Positions 1 through 8,242 of a DNA stretch of 64,000 bases are shown here, in pieces. The stretch comes from Limisoma sp963601185 (GTDB lineage: Bacteria > Bacteroidota > Bacteroidia > Bacteroidales > Muribaculaceae). A program made the translations under genes and the position numbers. The notes beneath the pieces were generated by a model that did not search any database, had not been told where the DNA came from, and saw only the letters and a program-made list of their open reading frames with translations. The stretch is from positions 59,798 through 123,797 of the forward strand of contig CAVCEE010000007.1 in assembly GCA_963601185.1 (NCBI GenBank). The letters are read 5' to 3'. Positions within the stretch are counted from its first letter, which is position 1, and every line of letters begins with the position of its first letter.

Positions 1-38
1 GCAATAACAGATGATTCTTCATTCCTTTTTCTGATTTG

Positions 39-75
39 AAAAAAGTCACTGCCATTAACCACAGCAGTGACTTTC
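39..75 (-). terminator. Rho-independent terminator of the discoidin-protein gene
   Basis: On the minus strand an AAGTCACTGC / GCAGTGACTT stem is followed by a T-rich run, 31 bases beyond the stop codon at 106. The position and form fit an intrinsic terminator for the gene that starts at 2235. Confidence 0.75.
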
Positions 76-105
76 CCTAACTAAAAAACACACTCTAAAA
101 TTATA

Positions 106-2235
106 TCATTTTACAATCTTGGTCACTGTTGCAGTGCCGTCGGCCATCACTGCCTTCACCAGATATACACCCGGCTGGAAGTTGGTAATGTCGATGGTTG
201 AGCCTTGTGCCGTGGCAACCATTGCGCCGTTGACGCTATAGACTGCGGCATTTGCGGCATCCTCCGGAAGAACTACACTGTTGCCTACAACAGTAACCTT
301 GCTGGCTGCTGCGATGGTATTTACGCCAGATGTGCCATCAACGTCGTAGACCCATACCTCCTGGAGTTTTGTGCCGTACCCTGTTGAGGCTTTTGTGGAA
401 TGAATCTTGATGAACTTGGCCTCGATGCCGTTGCCGGCAAAATAGTCGGTGCGCGCTTCAAGTTTGGCTGCTTTGTCGTAAGAGCCGAGGGTGGTGTATG
501 TCACGCCGTCGGTCGATGCCTCGACGGTGTATTGGCAGGAGTTTGCTCCCTCCCACGATGTCTTCACATAGTCAATCTTGAATGTTCTAGCCAACTCGAT
601 GGCAACCCAGCAGTCGTAGGTGTGGTCGACTGTGCCGTCGGGCTCTGCAAAGCCGATGAGAGATGCGGCGGCATCAATGCCGTCGTTGACCTTCGATGGG
701 TCGGAGTCGCCTGTCTGAGGACCCTCAGAATAGGTGACCGGGCGGTTGAAGGCGAGGTTGTAGTCGCTGCCCTTTTCGCTGACGGCGGTGACGGTTACGG
801 TGTTCGACTGAACGCCGTTTCCGGCAGTGTAGTAGACTTCAACTTGTTCGGCATCGGTGAGGGTGAGCACGTTACCGTTCATTGTGCCGTTGGTTGTTGT
901 GTAGTGGCCTTCGTCGGAAGAAAGGTCGTAGTCGCCGCCAAACTGATCATACCCAGCAAGGGAGAAGGTGAAGTCGCCGATTGCGTAGCACTCCTTGTCG
1001 ACTGAAAGCACGATAGAGGAGAGTGTAGTGGCAGAGTTGGTGAACACTTGGAGTTCGCGGAGTTTTGTGCCGTACTGAGTAGACGCTCTTGTGGAGTGGA
1101 ACTTCACATAGCGGGCTTGGATGGCATCGTTGCTCACGAGCCAGTCGTGGCGGTTGATCATGCCTGCGCCGTTGGTCACCGTGAAGGCTTCAAGCGGCTC
1201 GGAGAATGTGTCGCCGTCGGTGGAGAAGGTGACGGTATAGTCGGCGGAAGTCGCTCCCTCAAACCAGGTGTGGACCACGTTGATGGCGCAGACAGTGCCG
1301 AGGTCGACAACGATTTCGGCGTCATACTCGTGGTTGGTGGCATCCGACGGTTCTGGGGTTTCCCAGATGGTGTCCTTGCCGTCAACGGCGTTGGTTGGGT
1401 TGTTTGAACCTTCGGTGTAGGAAACGATGGTCTTGTTGAGTGCGAGGTTATTGCCTTCGGCAACCACCTGAATTTGAACGGTGTTCGACACCACATCACC
1501 GATTTTTACAGTTACATTATATGTGCCGCGCTTCGTGACGGTCATTGTCACGTCGTTGAATGTAGCGGCGGCGTTGTCGCATTCAAATGTTTTCGAGGCG
1601 TTTTCCTCGGCGGTAAGGGCATAGTTGAGGCCGTACTGGTCGAGGGTGGTCAGTGCGAATGTGTAGGTGTCGCCTGTCGCGCCCTTGGTCGTAGTTGCCG
1701 AAAGGTTGATTGTGGTGAGCACTGCGGCATCCTCCGGCGCGTCGTAAACACCAAATTCCCAGAAACTGAAGCCGTAGTTTGTGCCGCGCTCGATGAGTTC
1801 GACTGCCACATAGCGAGCAGAGCCGCTCAGGGATATGTCCTTTATAGAAGGGAACGATGAGAGGGATTCTTCAACCTCGGCTTTCTCCGTCCATCCCGAA
1901 GCGAAATGCTTGGAAGAGTCCTCGTCGTTGAGATTGGTTGTCATCTCCTCTGTTACCTCGTTGGCAACATGGATTTTGTAGTGCTTTGCGTAAGCACCTT
2001 CCCAGATGATTTTAACATGGTCAAGCGTTGTTTCTTCGCCCAAGTCAACGTAGAACCAAAGTCCGTCGGAACCTTGTGCCGACTCCCAACGTGTGCCAGT
2101 GTCTCCGTCCAGTGCCGCCGCCGCATTTCCTGAAGGCGCATAGCCAGTCTTGCCTTCAGCCACGTTTGTAGCCGAAGCCGATACTGCAAGCATAAAGACA
2201 GTGGCAATTAAAAGTGTGATTTTTCTGAAATTCAT
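106..2235 (-). CDS. Secreted protein with three discoidin (F5/8 type C) domains and a T9SS sorting tail
   Basis: The 709-residue protein starts with a clear signal peptide (residues 1 to about 22). It then carries three F5/8 type C modules at about 27-165, 260-400 and 495-630, each with the A(V/L)DG...W.. start and a WEGA or WFEGA motif. Ig-like linkers separate them. The last 70 residues are a typical T9SS type A tail (YSVNGAMVA...GVYLVK...KIVK), so export by T9SS to the cell surface or medium is expected. Discoidin modules usually bind glycans; no catalytic domain is visible, so a binding or scaffolding role is inferred. It probably uses the same export route as the amylase at 3348. A TAACTTTG -7 box lies upstream at 2304-2311. 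Confidence 0.85.
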   Translation of the reverse strand: MNFRKITLLIATVFMLAVSASATNVAEGKTGYAPSGNAAAALDGDTGTRWESAQGSDGLWFYVDLGEETTLDHVKIIWEGAYAKHYKIHVANEVTEEMTTNLNDEDSSKHFASGWTEKAEVEESLSSFPSIKDISLSGSARYVAVELIERGTNYGFSFWEFGVYDAPEDAAVLTTINLSATTTKGATGDTYTFALTTLDQYGLNYALTAEENASKTFECDNAAATFNDVTMTVTKRGTYNVTVKIGDVVSNTVQIQVVAEGNNLALNKTIVSYTEGSNNPTNAVDGKDTIWETPEPSDATNHEYDAEIVVDLGTVCAINVVHTWFEGATSADYTVTFSTDGDTFSEPLEAFTVTNGAGMINRHDWLVSNDAIQARYVKFHSTRASTQYGTKLRELQVFTNSATTLSSIVLSVDKECYAIGDFTFSLAGYDQFGGDYDLSSDEGHYTTTNGTMNGNVLTLTDAEQVEVYYTAGNGVQSNTVTVTAVSEKGSDYNLAFNRPVTYSEGPQTGDSDPSKVNDGIDAAASLIGFAEPDGTVDHTYDCWVAIELARTFKIDYVKTSWEGANSCQYTVEASTDGVTYTTLGSYDKAAKLEARTDYFAGNGIEAKFIKIHSTKASTGYGTKLQEVWVYDVDGTSGVNTIAAASKVTVVGNSVVLPEDAANAAVYSVNGAMVATAQGSTIDITNFQPGVYLVKAVMADGTATVTKIVK

Positions 2236-2732
2236 AAGTCTTTCTAAATTTTCTGGTTTGAAAAATGATTAAACTTCGATTGAATAGTGGTTTGTCACCG
2301 ATGCAAAGTTAGTATGAATATGCAGCCCCCTCCCTACGAATTCTTTCAAAACAACTCAACAATGGTGTATATGATGTGTTTTTCCGCTGTAGTGTATAAT
2401 GTTGTGCGCTAGCCTGTTACGTATAAATAATGTTGTAAAACATATTCACAATGTTGTATTTTCACCTCAACATTGCAAATTTCAAGGGCTAACAGACCTC
2501 TTTGAAGATGGTATGCTTTCAGGGACGATGTTTGAAAGTATACTTTGTGTTTTTCTGTGGGCGACGCCGGACTCACACCATATTGCATCACTCACACAGT
2601 GCGCACACCTCTCACAGTACATCTCTCGCAACGTCGCTTGTGCTTCTCGGCGTCGCTCGGTAATCGGTCAGTTTGCGGGGTGGTATCGATTGAGGTTGAG
2701 CGGCACGGAGGCATCTGCCGGTTGTGGGAGGA

Positions 2733-2850
2733 GCGCGCCGTAGGTGCGCCGTGTTGATAACCCCAGACTTCAGTCTGGGGCAACGGCTCGAGAAGAAGAT
2801 GCACCCCGTAGTGGGTGACGCCAGCGCCCTACCCAGTGGGGTGCTGCCAG
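2733..2850 (+). repeat. Dispersed palindromic element, copy 1
   Basis: It begins GCGCGCCGTAGGTGCGCCGT, the same opening as the element at 14503, and contains a perfect 8-bp stem with a TTCA loop at 2761-2780 (CCCCAGAC / GTCTGGGG). A further GCACCCC-type palindromic segment follows. Related copies lie near 14503, 20983, 33881, 43702 and 61803. Confidence 0.75.
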
Positions 2851-2879
2851 TATCTGGCTATGCCTTGGCTGTGGGTATG

Positions 2880-2914
2880 CAAAAAAAGGGTCGCCCCTGT
2901 CGGGGTGACCCTTA
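2880..2914 (-). terminator. Terminator of the small lipoprotein gene
   Basis: The minus strand shows a 10-bp stem, GGGTCACCCC / GGGGCGACCC, with a GACA loop followed by seven T. It lies 27 bases past the stop codon of the gene at 2941-3123. Confidence 0.85.
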
Positions 2915-2940
2915 TGTTGCTTGAGTTCTTATGCTTAAGA

Positions 2941-3123
2941 TTAAGCCTGAGCTGCAGAAGACTCAGCAGCAGGAGCAGCAGGAGCTGCAGTATCAGCAGC
3001 AGGAGCTGCTTCTTCAACTGGAGCTGATTCAGCAGCAGTAGAGTCATTAGCGGCTTTGTTGCCAGAGCAAGAGAACAATGTAGCAGAAGCTACAACAGCA
3101 AGTAATAAAACTAACTTTTTCAT
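2941..3123 (-). CDS. Small Ala/Pro/Glu-rich lipoprotein
   Basis: A 60-residue product with a lipoprotein signal peptide and lipobox LFSC (Cys19). The mature part is only about 40 residues, built of Ala, Pro, Glu, Ser and Asp in near-repeats (AAPA, AAES), so it is acidic and probably unstructured. It has its own promoter (TACCTTTG) and a strong terminator, which supports a real monocistronic gene despite its size. Similar short lipoproteins are common in Bacteroidales; I know of no assigned function. A spacer or envelope-surface role is only a guess. Confidence 0.75.
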   Translation of the reverse strand: MKKLVLLLAVVASATLFSCSGNKAANDSTAAESAPVEEAAPAADTAAPAAPAAESSAAQA

Positions 3124-3171
3124 TTTTTCTAAATTTTAATAATAAAACAATTTTTTGCTTCAAAAACACCA

Positions 3172-3201
3172 CAAAGGTACAAACGATTTTGGTTGTGCAA
3201 A
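3172..3201 (-). promoter_or_regulatory. Promoter of the small lipoprotein
   Basis: Minus strand -7 box TACCTTTG at 3179-3172, with a TTTG -33 box at 3201-3198 and 18 bp between them. This is close to the Bacteroidetes consensus and about 45 bases before the start codon. Confidence 0.65.
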
Positions 3202-3347
3202 CGATAAGTCAACTTTTTTTTCTTTGATGTAACATTTTTTAAACATTCACCTTTTACTTTTAGCAATAGGAAATATTATCAAAGTATTTATCTCTTTCAT
3301 TTACTGCAACTTGCGTCGAATTGCATCTTTGCGAGTGTTTTATGATT

Positions 3348-5993
3348 TTATAATATAATTTTTTGTCCGTTTACAATGTATATGCCTTTTCCGAAGCCAG
3401 TGATGTGGTTTTCGCCTTGGTTGACAGGGCAAGTGTATGCTCTGCCGTCGATTGACACTACGGAAACGGTTGTTGCTTCAGGAGCGAGGACGTAGATTAC
3501 GCCGTCGGCGGCAAACACGCGCATCTGGCTAGCCACTGCGCCGTTGACTGAAGCCTCAGAAGGAGTGATTACGTGGTCAATGCCCGAAACAGTGTAGTAG
3601 CCGCCGTTCTGGAATGCGAGGTCGGATGTTTGAGGGCTGCCTGTATTGCTAAAGATGATGTGGGTAGGCATATCGGCAGAGTCAGGAGTGCCGCTGTAGA
3701 CCCATTTCCAGATTTTATTGCCGTTGGCTGCTGTGCCCATCAGTGTGGCGCGTTCGCCCGGCCATTTGCCGCCGGTGTAGTTAGTGCCGGTGTTGTTGCT
3801 CCAGCACCATACGCTCACCTTCTTGTAACTGCCGTCGGCAGGAGCCTCGAAGAAGGCTGCCATCTCACCAATGTTGAATTGCGGAGTGTAAGGGTTCAAA
3901 TCCTCGCTGTCGCCGCCTGAACCGCCGCCGTCTTCAGTGGTTTCTTCCTGAGTGCCGTCGTAGGATGGCTGTGGCTTGCTTGCAGGGGCAGAGCCGTAGA
4001 GGAACTGACCGTCTTCGCCGACCTTGCCGGGGGCAGAGGTGAGGGCGGTGTTGAGTACGTAGACACGCATATTGCCACGGCCTGAGCAGGAAGCGGTGAG
4101 AGTGCCGTTGGTAACAGTTTTGGTGTCGCCAGTGATGGCGTCAACGTATGTGCCGTTCTCGATGCCGGTGAATGTCGCGCCGCCGGAGATTGTAACGAGT
4201 ACGTAACTGTCGGTAGTGGCATCGGTGAAGCGGCGCTTGAAGGCGTAACTGCCGGAGCAGCCTTCAGTGCTGTACTGGCCCTTGCGGAGAGCAGGGATTG
4301 CCATACGGATGCGGTTAAGACGCTGGATATGGAGCGCAAGCGGATATTGGAGCGTTGCGTTCATATTGCCTGTGGCGCTGCTCCAGTCGGCGAAGTCGTT
4401 CACTTGCACGTCGCCCTTGATGTAGCCGCCGAAATATGCACGTCCGGAGTCCTTGAGAGGGATGTTCGGGCCTTTGTCGATTGTGCACCCCTTCTTGAAC
4501 TCGATCTCACTACCATAATAAAGGCAAGGGATGCCGCGGAAGGTGAACATCAAGTCAAGGTTCTCTGCCCAAGCCTCTGTGCCCTGCGCGAAACGCTGGT
4601 CCTCAGGCGCACCGTTAGGCGCGTAGTCGTGGGAGTCGACATAGACCACGTTGTAGGAAGCATCGTTGTAATATTTGTCGCCGCTCTTTGCGATGCCCCA
4701 TGCGCCACCGATGTTGCAGAAGTTGTGGTGCATCGGGAAGTCGATTACGCTAAGTCCGGAATATTTCGAATAGTCGGGCTTGTGGTAGGTGTTGCCGTTG
4801 AGGAACACGTTGTCCGACGTAGGCTGGCTGCTTTGCGAAGAAGAGCCGTTGTCGGCATACTGCTGCTGGCAGGAGAGTTGGTTGGTGTGGGTAAACGGCG
4901 TCGACTCGTAGATTACGAGGTCGTTCCAGGAGTCCGGGTTGGTGTCCCAAGCATAGTCCTTCGATTCTTTCCAGGTGTAGAAAGGAACGGAGAGGGCAGG
5001 GATTTCGCGGTACCAGATCTGGGTGTAGCGTGCGCATACCTCTGTAAACATAAAGAACGGACCGCCGTTGCGCTTGTCCTTGTAGGTCTCGGCTGCTGCT
5101 GTGAAGGCAGGAGTGAAAGCCTTGTTGAAGGTGAGGCGTGCGATGTGGCCGCCTGTGTCGATGCGGAAACCGTCAACACCCATCTTGATGAAGTTGGTGT
5201 AGCAGTCCACGAGGTAGTTGTAGGTCTGAGGGTTTTCGGTGTTGAGGTCCACGCAGTCGCCGGCAATCTGAGCCCACCAACGGGTGTTGTCGTCCCAGTT
5301 GAACTGGCCGAAGTGGTGCCAGAGGTTGTGGGTGTCGTGGTTCTGGTTGTCGGTGTTCTTCATCTCGCGCAGACGGGAACTGTACTGTTCGCCTGCTGGC
5401 AAGTCGAGATAGTTGTCGGGGAGTCGGCCGCCGTCCTTTTGGGTGTAAGGAATCATACAGGCGTCGATGTCGCTCTGGTCTGCACTCCAGTCGCGGTTGA
5501 AGAGTTTGCAGAGGTTAGCCTCGCCGAAGTTGCCTGTGTGGTTGAGCACGATGTCGAGGATCACCTTCATGCCGCGCTGGTGGGCAGCGTCGATGAGCGA
5601 CTGGAAGGTAACGTCGTCCGACTCATAGCGGTGGTCCACCTTGCTCATATCGGCAGCGTGGTAGCCGTGGTAGTCGTAGCCTGATGCGTTTTCAACGATA
5701 GGAGTAATCCAAATGGCAGTGAAGCCAAGTGCCTTGATGTAATCGAGTTTCTCGATAAGTCCCTTGAAGTCGCCACGCCACGCCGGGTCGCCTGTGTTGT
5801 ACTGCTGTCCGTCCCAGCACTGGGTGTTGTTCGACTTGTCGCCGTCATAGAAACGGGTTGTCATCACGAAATAGATGGTCTCGTCGCGGAAATCGTCACG
5901 ATTGCCTACAAAAGATGCTGCAGACACCTGCGACAGACCAGAAGCAATCAATAGCGCCGCCATTGTTGCTTTGGCTTTAGAAATAAGTTTCAT
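3348..5993 (-). CDS. Secreted GH13 alpha-amylase with starch-binding module and T9SS tail
   Basis: The 881-residue protein has a signal peptide (1 to about 25). A GH13 catalytic barrel carries all four signature regions: DIVLNH (147-152), GFRID with nucleophile Asp279, FTEVC with acid/base Glu318, and the HD pair 455-456. Near 720-830 lies a CBM26-like starch-binding module (VWCWSNN...NYTGGKWPG...HIIFSN). The last 60 residues look like a T9SS sorting tail (VSIDGRAY...GKGIYIVNGQKIIL). It should cleave alpha-1,4-glucans outside the cell. No sus-type transporter or regulator adjoins it, and it appears to be transcribed alone from a near-consensus promoter. Confidence 0.92.
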   Translation of the reverse strand: MKLISKAKATMAALLIASGLSQVSAASFVGNRDDFRDETIYFVMTTRFYDGDKSNNTQCWDGQQYNTGDPAWRGDFKGLIEKLDYIKALGFTAIWITPIVENASGYDYHGYHAADMSKVDHRYESDDVTFQSLIDAAHQRGMKVILDIVLNHTGNFGEANLCKLFNRDWSADQSDIDACMIPYTQKDGGRLPDNYLDLPAGEQYSSRLREMKNTDNQNHDTHNLWHHFGQFNWDDNTRWWAQIAGDCVDLNTENPQTYNYLVDCYTNFIKMGVDGFRIDTGGHIARLTFNKAFTPAFTAAAETYKDKRNGGPFFMFTEVCARYTQIWYREIPALSVPFYTWKESKDYAWDTNPDSWNDLVIYESTPFTHTNQLSCQQQYADNGSSSQSSQPTSDNVFLNGNTYHKPDYSKYSGLSVIDFPMHHNFCNIGGAWGIAKSGDKYYNDASYNVVYVDSHDYAPNGAPEDQRFAQGTEAWAENLDLMFTFRGIPCLYYGSEIEFKKGCTIDKGPNIPLKDSGRAYFGGYIKGDVQVNDFADWSSATGNMNATLQYPLALHIQRLNRIRMAIPALRKGQYSTEGCSGSYAFKRRFTDATTDSYVLVTISGGATFTGIENGTYVDAITGDTKTVTNGTLTASCSGRGNMRVYVLNTALTSAPGKVGEDGQFLYGSAPASKPQPSYDGTQEETTEDGGGSGGDSEDLNPYTPQFNIGEMAAFFEAPADGSYKKVSVWCWSNNTGTNYTGGKWPGERATLMGTAANGNKIWKWVYSGTPDSADMPTHIIFSNTGSPQTSDLAFQNGGYYTVSGIDHVITPSEASVNGAVASQMRVFAADGVIYVLAPEATTVSVVSIDGRAYTCPVNQGENHITGFGKGIYIVNGQKIIL

Positions 5994-6015
5994 AGGTAAT
6001 TAAATTTTAATCCCC

Positions 6016-6047
6016 CAAATGTAAGGTTAAAATATGTGATTTGCAAA
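6016..6047 (-). promoter_or_regulatory. Promoter of the amylase gene
   Basis: On the minus strand, -33 TTTG (6047-6044) and -7 TACATTTG (6023-6016) are separated by 20 bp. It is divergent from, and only about 30 bp away from, the promoter of the ABC operon. Confidence 0.75.
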
Positions 6048-6074
6048 TATCTACCGAAAAAAATTGCAAAAGGG

Positions 6075-6105
6075 TTGCATAGATGGAAAATTGTGTTTAC
6101 ATTTG
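6075..6105 (+). promoter_or_regulatory. Promoter of the ABC/GntR/outer-membrane operon
   Basis: TTG at 6075-6077 and TACATTTG at 6098-6105 with a 20-bp spacer give a start near 6110, leaving a leader of about 40 bases before the ATG at 6151. As this operon encodes a GntR repressor, operator sites would be expected here; none is obvious by eye. Confidence 0.7.
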
Positions 6106-6150
6106 CAGTGTGCTAATAAACTAATATACTAAGACAAGGAAGGAATAACT

Positions 6151-7008
6151 ATGAAACTTGAAATTAAGGAATTGAAATTCAACTATGGAGCGAAGAAGGC
6201 CGACATCTTCGACGGCTTCTCGCTTGCGCTGAAGCCGGGACACGTGTACGGACTGCTCGGTAAGAACGGTACGGGCAAGTCGACGCTGCTCTATCTGATG
6301 TGCGGCCTTCTGCGACCGAAAGCCGGCAGCGTGACGATGGACGGAACGGAGATGTCGCTCCGCAAGCCGTCGGCGCTCCAGAGCGTGTTTATCGTGCCGG
6401 AGGAGTTCGACCTGCCGGCGGTCAGCCTCAAGCAGTATGTGAAACTCAACGCCGGCTTCTATCCACGGTTTTCCGACGAGACTCTCCGCTTCTGCCTCGA
6501 TAACTTCGAGATGGATGCCGACCAGCGGCTCAGCGAGTTGTCGATGGGTCAGAAGAAAAAAGCGTTTATGAGTTTCGCCCTCGCCGCCAACACCAGTCTG
6601 TTGCTGATGGACGAGCCCACCAACGGCTTCGACATCCCGTCGAAAAGCCAGATGCGCAAGGTGATAGCCTCCACGATGACCGACGATAAGAGTATCGTGG
6701 TGTCGACCCACCAGGTGCGCGATGTGGAAAATCTGCTTGACCACGTGCTGATGATCGACGGCGGACGGCTGATTCTCGACAGCAGTTATGCGCGCATTGC
6801 CGAGCGTCTGCTCTTTGCCGACCAGCCAGTTACAGAGCCCACCGGCGGAGCACTCTATGTGCAGCCGTCGCTCCACGGCAACTGTGCCGTCTATGCCAAC
6901 CGCTACGGCGAGGAAAGCACCGTCAATCTCGAAGTGCTTTTCAACGCCATGCTCGCCAACGGCACACAAGTGAACGATATTTTAAGTGAAACCCCGGAAA
7001 AACAGTAA
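6151..7008 (+). CDS. ABC transporter ATP-binding protein (YtrB-like)
   Basis: A 285-residue ATPase with Walker A GKNGTGKST (37-45), signature LSMGQ (130-134), Walker B LLLMDEP (150-156) and a switch His in STHQ. It is the first gene of a four-gene operon with the permease at 7016, the GntR protein at 7849 and an outer-membrane barrel at 8243. In Firmicutes, YtrA-type GntR proteins regulate such ATPase/permease pairs in response to cell-wall-active compounds; a similar sensing or export role is inferred here. The substrate is unknown. Confidence 0.88.
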   Translation: MKLEIKELKFNYGAKKADIFDGFSLALKPGHVYGLLGKNGTGKSTLLYLMCGLLRPKAGSVTMDGTEMSLRKPSALQSVFIVPEEFDLPAVSLKQYVKLNAGFYPRFSDETLRFCLDNFEMDADQRLSELSMGQKKKAFMSFALAANTSLLLMDEPTNGFDIPSKSQMRKVIASTMTDDKSIVVSTHQVRDVENLLDHVLMIDGGRLILDSSYARIAERLLFADQPVTEPTGGALYVQPSLHGNCAVYANRYGEESTVNLEVLFNAMLANGTQVNDILSETPEKQ

Positions 7009-7015
7009 ATGAAAA

Positions 7016-7846
7016 ATGAAAACAACAGATAAATTCAGTTGCAACCGGTTGTGGGCGGTGATGAAACGCAACTTAGTTATGGACTGGAAAGCCAACCTCG
7101 CTTTCTTTTTGGAAGTCACTGGAGTGCTTCTCGTGGGACTGGTAATCATAATGTTGTCAGGCTGGGTTTCAACCCTTCATCACGGATCTCGCTTTATCCC
7201 GGTTGCCGACACGTTCTACTCGTGGTTCTCGTTTGTCACGGTCGTAGGATTTCTCATACAGGCATCTCAACTGCTTCACCCCATTGCACGCAAGTCGGGC
7301 AGCATCGATATGCTGATGCTTCCGGCGAGCAATGCTGAAAAATTCGTTTCGCGTGTGCTTTTCGCCACAGTGGGCTATACTGTTATGACGCTGGCGGCAC
7401 TCGAGGTCGTTTCGCTGCTCTACTATCCGCTGGCGTGGATTTTCAGCGGCGATTACGGGTCGCTGTCGCTCTATGCCCTCAAAACTACGTTCGTCAACGA
7501 CAATATCCATACTGAGGTGGTCTACAACGGACAGATGCTTGTCAACTCCAGTTTCTTCGCTGTCGGATGGTGGCTGTGGATTCATTCCTCGTTCGTCTTG
7601 GGCAGCGCGCTGTGGCGACGCTTCCCCTTTGTGAAGATGCTTTTCGCAGTACTGCTCTTCTCGTTTGTTATGGGTCTCGTCATCGCTTGGATGTGGCGGC
7701 CGGGAACGGTAACCTACATAGAGGAAACAATATCAACAGTGTACCTTATTCTGAGCGGCGTAATGTGTGTGTTTGCCGTTGCAAACTGGGCGGTATCCTA
7801 CTGGCTGTTTACACGCAAACAGGTCGTTGAAATCAAAAGACATTAA
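7016..7846 (+). CDS. ABC transporter permease
   Basis: A 276-residue membrane protein with about six hydrophobic segments (for example near 29-50, 75-90, 120-150, 180-200, 215-230 and 245-265). It starts 7 bases after the ATPase stop, and its own stop is 2 bases before the GntR start, so the genes are translationally close. It has no recognised substrate-binding domain. It is the likely membrane partner of the 6151 ATPase. Confidence 0.8.
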   Translation: MKTTDKFSCNRLWAVMKRNLVMDWKANLAFFLEVTGVLLVGLVIIMLSGWVSTLHHGSRFIPVADTFYSWFSFVTVVGFLIQASQLLHPIARKSGSIDMLMLPASNAEKFVSRVLFATVGYTVMTLAALEVVSLLYYPLAWIFSGDYGSLSLYALKTTFVNDNIHTEVVYNGQMLVNSSFFAVGWWLWIHSSFVLGSALWRRFPFVKMLFAVLLFSFVMGLVIAWMWRPGTVTYIEETISTVYLILSGVMCVFAVANWAVSYWLFTRKQVVEIKRH

Positions 7847-7848
7847 CT

Positions 7849-8217
7849 ATGGACTTCAAGGAAAGCAGACCGATATATCTTCAGATTGCCGACCGGCTGA
7901 CGGACGAAATCGCCCACGGAGTCTACGGCGAGGGGGAGCGCGTACCGTCGGTGCGCGAATATGCCGCGATGGTGGAGGTGAACGCCAACACCGTGGCACG
8001 CTCCTTCGACTGGCTTCAGCAGCAAGACATAATCTTCAACCGCCGGGGCATCGGCTATTTCGTGGCGGAGGGCGCTTGTGCGGCAGTGAGAAATCTGCAC
8101 CGGCAGGAGTTTGAAACCAACGAACTCCCGGTGCTGTTCCGCCGTATGGAGTCACTCAACCTCACGCCAGCCGACATCAGTCGGTTGTATGATGAATACA
8201 GAAAGAAAAATGAATAA
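7849..8217 (+). CDS. GntR-family (YtrA-type) transcriptional regulator
   Basis: A 122-residue protein with the GntR winged helix at about 5-75 (PIYLQIADRLTDEIAHG, then VPSVREYA and NANTVARSF). It has only a short C-terminal helical tail, the mark of the YtrA subfamily, which lacks a large effector domain. It is embedded in the ABC operon and most likely represses it from the 6075-6105 promoter region. Confidence 0.88.
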   Translation: MDFKESRPIYLQIADRLTDEIAHGVYGEGERVPSVREYAAMVEVNANTVARSFDWLQQQDIIFNRRGIGYFVAEGACAAVRNLHRQEFETNELPVLFRRMESLNLTPADISRLYDEYRKKNE

Positions 8218-8242
8218 AATGACAGAAATAAATAATAGAACA

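Larger units (their letters stand above)
2236..2940. other. Gene-poor region with -7 box, short repeats and one dispersed palindromic element
   Basis: About 700 bp without a convincing gene. It holds the -7 box of the discoidin gene (2304-2311, minus), several copies of AATGTTGT or CAACATTG between about 2395 and 2480, a dispersed repeat at 2733-2850, and the minus-strand terminator of the small lipoprotein at 2880-2914. Open frames here have no family resemblance and overlap the repeats. Confidence 0.6.

Noticed and set aside
2829..3047. Leu-rich 72-residue frame overlapping the small lipoprotein
   Set aside because: It is a frame-shifted reading of GCA/GCT-rich codons of the lipoprotein; no signal or start context supports it.
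4329..5684. 451-residue open frame antisense to the amylase gene
   Set aside because: It mirrors the amylase codons, has Val/Ala/Glu-rich composition, no family features and no promoter. A shadow of the real gene. The same applies to 11614-12651, 15482-16438, 31111-32262 and similar long antisense frames.
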